From positions 2,419,501 to 2,483,500 of the forward strand of contig CM050651.1 in the NCBI GenBank assembly GCA_027574665.1: DNA of 64,000 nt, read 5' to 3'. The DNA comes from Rhynochetos jubatus. Taxonomy: Eukaryota > Chordata > Aves > Eurypygiformes > Rhynochetidae. Below, in pieces: positions 60,371-64,000 of this stretch; position 1 is the stretch's first letter; each line of letters opens with the position of its first letter. The notes beneath the pieces are model-generated. The model ran no database searches and was not told where the DNA came from. It saw only the letters and a program-made list of their open reading frames with translations. The translations under genes were made by a program, and so were the position numbers.

Positions 60371-60811
60371 ATGGGGGATTTCGCAGCCCCCGCTGCCGCC
60401 GCGAATGGCAGCAGTATCTGCATCAACAATAACCTGAACAGCAGCCTCGGCGGGGCCGGTATCGGGGTTAACAGCACTCCCCACGGCCCTCCCGCCGCCG
60501 CTCCCGGTAACAATACCGCCAGCAGCGGCGGCATTCCCAAGCACAGCACGGTGGTGGAGCGGCTGAGGCAGCGCATCGAGGGCTGCCGCCGGCACCATGT
60601 CAACTGCGAGAGCAGGTACCAGCAAGCCCAGGCGGAGCAGCTGGAGCTGGAGCGCAGGGACACGGTGAGCCTCTACCAGCGGACCCTGGAGCAGAGGGCC
60701 AAGAAAACCGGCACCGGCGGCAAGCAGCAGCAGCAACAGCAGCAGCCGAGCAAACAGCAGCAAGATGCCGAGCCTGCCGCGGCGGAGCAGAGGAATCACA
60801 CGCTGATCATG
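60371..60811 (+). CDS. MAML3: MAML3 first coding exon (partial CDS, 147 codons)
   Basis: This encodes the N-terminus of mastermind-like 3, a nuclear co-activator that joins the Notch intracellular domain and CSL/RBPJ on DNA and recruits p300. The start MGDFAAPAAAANGSS matches the MAML3 N-terminus as I recall it. Residues about 56-115 form the conserved mastermind N-terminal domain, a basic helix (IPKHSTVVERLRQRIEGC, then RRHHVNCESRYQ, then LELERRDTVSLYQRTLEQRA) that contacts Notch ankyrin repeats and CSL. A Q7 tract at residues 119-125 and QQQ at 129-131 follow, then AEQRNHTLIM. The ATG has strong Kozak context (A at -3, G at +4); an in-frame TAG lies at 60326. The exon is 441 nt and ends in phase 0 at a GT donor. 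The full protein is about 1,100 residues; the rest is outside the window. Confidence 0.96.
60721..60768 (+). repeat. Polyglutamine-coding CAG/CAA tract in MAML3 exon 1
   Basis: Mixed CAG and CAA codons encode seven glutamines, then P-S-K, then three glutamines. CAA interruptions reduce DNA slippage. Polyglutamine tracts are common in mastermind-like proteins, though as I recall the mammalian MAML3 exon 1 has a shorter one here. Confidence 0.85.
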
Positions 60812-60817
60812 GTAAGG
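60809..60817 (+). other. MAML3 exon 1 splice donor
   Basis: ATG|GTAAGG: coding sequence ends after the Met codon at 60811 and the intron starts GTAAGG at 60812. The position matches the known MAML3 junction after ...NHTLIM as recalled, where the next exon begins with LQE. Confidence 0.85.
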
Positions 60818-60829
60818 GGATGCGGGGCC

Positions 60830-62390
60830 GGGGGCGGGTGTGCCTGGCCGCTCGGAGGTCGCCCCCGTCGTTTTCCCCAGGGGGAGCGGTGCTCGGCTCA
60901 ACTTCGGCGGCGGAGGGGCGAGCGGGGGGCTGCCGGGCGCCTGCCGCAACTTCTCACGGGCGGGGGCGGGGGGAGCGGACAAACTTTTTCCCCCGTCTCT
61001 TTCGGAAGGGAAGAGCTGACCCGGGGGAAGGGGGAAGGTGTGCGGCACCGGGGCGTGCGCCGTGGGCTGCCCAGAGCCGGGGGAGGGTTTTGTGTGCGTG
61101 TTTTGGCACGGCTTTTCCGCGCGGGGGGGTGGGGCGGGGGTGCGTGTGTGCGCGGCTCCGCGCTTTTGCCGGCCGTCGTTTGAAATCCCGCGGCGGGGGA
61201 AGGTGGAAGTTGGCTGGGTGACGGCCGGAGTTGAAAAGTTGTGCCGGTTTCTCGCCCGGGCTGCCCGGCGTGCGGGAACCCGGCCTCCCGGTGCAGCAGC
61301 AGCTCGGGCTGAATCGCTTCCGAAAGTTTCCTTGGGTTTTAAGGAGCTTAGCGAGGAGAGGGGGGGTGAGGGGGGGAAGGGGGCGGGGGCTGAGCCGGTA
61401 GGAGCGTAGCGGCGAGTAGGAAGCGGAGTTTCCCACTCCCAGGCTGCACCCACGATGAATAATAAAGGAAGGTGCGGGGGGAGCCGGGCCCCGCGCTCCG
61501 TCTGAGCCTTATTTATAGCAGGTCGTGGCCGCCAGCCGCTCCGGCGGGGTGCGGCGGCTCGGCCGGCGGGGCGAGGGGCGATCTGCCGCGGGGAAAACGC
61601 GCGTGTCCTGCCGTGTCCCCCCGCGCCGGGCTGTGCCGTGCCGTGGGTGCTCGGGGGCGGGCACAGGGCCGCCGGGTCTTCGCCGTCTGCCGGGCGCACA
61701 ATGGGCGGTGAGAGCGGCGGAGGGGAGGGAGGGAGGGAGGGCGGTGCGATGGCAGCGTGCGGTTTACAAGCCTCGCACGTCCCTCCCTCTCGCCCTCCCC
61801 CGCTGCGCGGGGCGGGGCGGCGCTGCGGGAGGGTCCGGCGGGGCGGCAGCTGCCGCCGGCCCCCGCCTGGGGGGGTCTCCGTGACAAAGCGGCGGGGAGG
61901 CGGCCGTCCCGGTGGCGGCTCTTCCTTCTCCTCGCCCCTCCCCCGCACGCGAGAGCAGGGAGCGCTGTGTTTATCCCGGGCCGCGCCGAGCTGGTCCATC
62001 CCCGGCAGCGGTGCCGGCTCGGTGCCCGCCGCTACCCTTCCCCGCCACCCCGCACTGTCCTGCCGGGCGCTTTGTCTGCCCTGCAGCCCCGCTCCCTCGG
62101 GGAGGGCGAGGAGGTGTTCGGGATCGCTTCGCCAGCGGCAAACAAAAGCTCAGCGCCGAGCGCAGCCCCCGCCTCCCGCCCCGCCGCTAAGGAGCGCAGC
62201 GCGACTCCCACCCCCCAGCCGGAGCGCACCCCCGCCGCCCGGCGCATCTCCCGGCGGGGAGGAGAGCAGGGCAGCGGGAGGCCTCCCGCGGCGGCGGGCA
62301 GAGGAGGGAGCGCCGGCAGGAGCCACACAAAGCGGCGGGGGGGTCGGGGGAGGGGGGGTGGGGGGTGAGCGAGTGTGTGCGCTTTGCAAA
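60830..62390. promoter_or_regulatory. CpG island in MAML3 intron 1
   Basis: CpG-dense, GC-rich sequence continues from exon 1 to about 62390, with many GC-box-like words and G-rich runs (such as 61358-61388 and 62335-62366). It could hold an internal alternative promoter or simply be the 3' half of the MAML3 island. Confidence 0.8.
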
Positions 62391-64000
62391 CAGGAAGCAG
62401 AACAACCTCACTGACATCTTGTTGCTTCCCTGGCGTTACTAGCAAGGCACGACCGTGTTCCCCTCCCTTCTCGCGCCTTTCCGCAGGGCTGAGGCTTCAA
62501 ATACACCCCTTTGCCTTGGCCCACAGCTACTCCTGGGGCAGGGACCGAGCCTATGACCAAACCCTGCAAGCAGGGACCGTCCTTCGTCAGCCAAACCGTC
62601 CTCAAATCCCTCTTCGTATCCCACGGCATTTCCAGGAGGTGCGGGAGAGGGGCTGGAGGCTCCGGACACCTCCGAATCACTTGGCTCCAGGGAAGCAGTC
62701 TGGTGCGCCGCGCACACATCCAGCCCCAGGACCCTGGGCCCTTGTGAGGTGTCCTTTCCCCTTCTCCCCAAACGCCGGGCGTTCGAGGCCGGGGTTTTCA
62801 GTTTGTTGGCCGCCCCTGGAAGAGCCGGGAGGGATAGGCAAAGCCATGCTGCCATGTGAAAGTTGTGGAAACAAAGTAACAAAAGGAGGAAATGCAGTCT
62901 CCAGCTCTGCTGGTTGGTTCCGGGCTGGGACACTGGAAGAGCTACGAGTAGCCCAGTTAAAGGGTACTTTAATTAACTTGAGATGTTTAAGTAACCTGAG
63001 ATATTGCTCCTTTTAAAGCATTTAGGGAGGGGGGAAACCACAACAAACCCAAACCCCTTCATTTCTAGCAAGCCTAACAGTTTGGTAAGTTTCCCTGTTC
63101 GCGTGCACCATGATTTTTGTTTACCACAACAGTTCAGCCTTAGTGAACATTTACTTTTGGCGTGAGAAAACAGTGGACTGTATTCTGGGGGTTTGTCCCT
63201 TCCTGTCTTTATTCTCTGGTAAACTCCAGCAGAGAGGTTTACAGCGGAACAATCCTACGGATCTGCTACTGCTTTACTCTTCACACAAAATGATTATTAC
63301 ATTTTTCCCTCAAACTATTAAATCCCACAATCTGAAGATGAAGCAGGCCATTTGGATTAAATGAGAACAAATACAACAAGGGTCACAACTGTTTCTGATG
63401 CTTTTTTATCAAGGGCAATCAAAGGAAGGTAGTATCAGTGCATGTGACTGAGAGAGGCTGAGAAGGGAGGAGAAATGTGTGCAGGGTCAGGGCAGCAGTC
63501 ACCCAACAAACCCTCCCAGAAGCTGGTGCGGACACACGTGCTGAGGTGCCCTTCAGGAAGCTGGGTAAAACACCCCATCTCTAGAAGATGATGGTTGCGT
63601 AAAGAGGCACGCTCTTGATTTTCTTCACGCGGTGGTGTACAAACTCTCCAGTCTGTACAATGCTCCTTGTCGCCACCCCCGCAGTTTACACCCTCAGTCC
63701 CTGAGTTCATGAAAGGGATTATGCAGCTTCCACTGTTTAGGACTCTGTGTCAACTGACAAGCAGTTATCAATGGCAGCCTTTTTTTCAAAAAGGGATGTG
63801 GGAGCACAGGCTTGGCTGTATTTCATGAATTGCTGATCTACTATGAATTTACATTCTTGTTATAGACCAAGTTTTCACTTGCTGAATTTTGAAATATCTG
63901 GATGTATAACCATTTCAACCTCTTCTACTTGAAGAGAACAGTGGGCTTCAGAACTAGGTTTTGCCCAGGCATTGACTGGGACATGCACAAAATTTAAAAT
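62391..64000. other. Intronic noncoding sequence
   Basis: GC falls back toward background. I see no exon, repeat or RNA gene. The 213-codon ORF at 62375-63016 overlaps comparable ORFs on the other strand and has no known motif. Confidence 0.5.

Larger units (their letters stand above)
60812..64000 (+). other. MAML3 intron 1 (5' part, continues beyond window)
   Basis: No second MAML3 exon occurs before the window ends, consistent with the very long first intron of this gene. The first about 1.6 kb is CpG island; the remainder is ordinary noncoding sequence. ORFs up to 276 codons continuing from the exon, and the 613-codon antisense ORF, are shadows. Confidence 0.8.

Noticed and set aside
60158..61999. 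613-codon minus-strand ORF overlapping MAML3 exon 1
   Set aside because: It lies antisense in a CpG island where stop codons are rare. Its composition is Pro/Arg/Ala/Gly-rich, it has no domain, and it overlaps a recognised exon on the other strand.
1..64000. CRISPR arrays, tRNA/rRNA genes, bacterial operons, intact retroviral genomes
   Set aside because: No regularly spaced direct repeats, cloverleaf-like genes, ribosomal sequence, or gag-pol-type reading frames were recognised.

Overview
This window is vertebrate nuclear DNA, most likely from a bird. The evidence is a large AT-rich, gene-poor background, isolated CpG islands, spliced-gene architecture, and several CR1-type LINE fragments of the kind that dominate bird genomes, against a generally low repeat load. 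There are no bacterial-style operons, CRISPR arrays, tRNA or rRNA genes that I can see. Species cannot be decided from the sequence alone.

The only protein-coding gene I recognise with confidence is the first coding exon of MAML3 (mastermind-like 3, a Notch transcriptional co-activator), on the + strand at 60371-60811. It begins with the family's MGDF N-terminus, contains the mastermind Notch/CSL-binding helix, and ends in a clean GT splice donor. It sits in a CpG-rich domain from about 58.85 to 62.4 kb that holds the promoter, a long 5' leader with several short upstream ORFs, and the start of intron 1. That intron runs off the right edge.

The other ~58 kb lie upstream of MAML3. They hold a second, isolated CpG island at about 35.0-35.75 kb with no recognisable coding exon. 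From recalled synteny this could be the promoter of a divergent neighbour such as SCOC, but no SCOC coding exon was found. There is a 121-bp sequence at 47934-48054 with excellent splice signals and an open frame, a nearby 25-bp microexon-like sequence, two AT-rich blocks with clustered transcription-factor motifs that look like distal enhancers (about 21.2-21.6 and 55.9-56.35 kb), and a series of repeats.

Repeats by position: CR1 or CR1/L3-like fragments at 2.1, 22.6, 33.7-34.4, 37.0-37.5, 38.8-39.1, 43.35-43.5, 50.1-52.2 (the longest, with decayed reverse-transcriptase motifs) and 52.3 kb; MIR/L2-like pieces at 17.0, 18.0 and 33.4 kb; a bird-type interspersed repeat of uncertain class at 19.4-19.9 kb; and microsatellites or homopolymers at 13.0, 49.9, 52.47, 56.5, 59.25 and 60.13 kb.

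Almost all long ORFs are explained by GC-rich composition in the CpG islands or by retrotransposon remnants. I found no convincing new biological system. The items most worth checking are the orphan CpG island, the candidate exon, the uORF-rich MAML3 leader, and the two candidate enhancers. Repeat classes and family matches are recalled from memory, without any database search.
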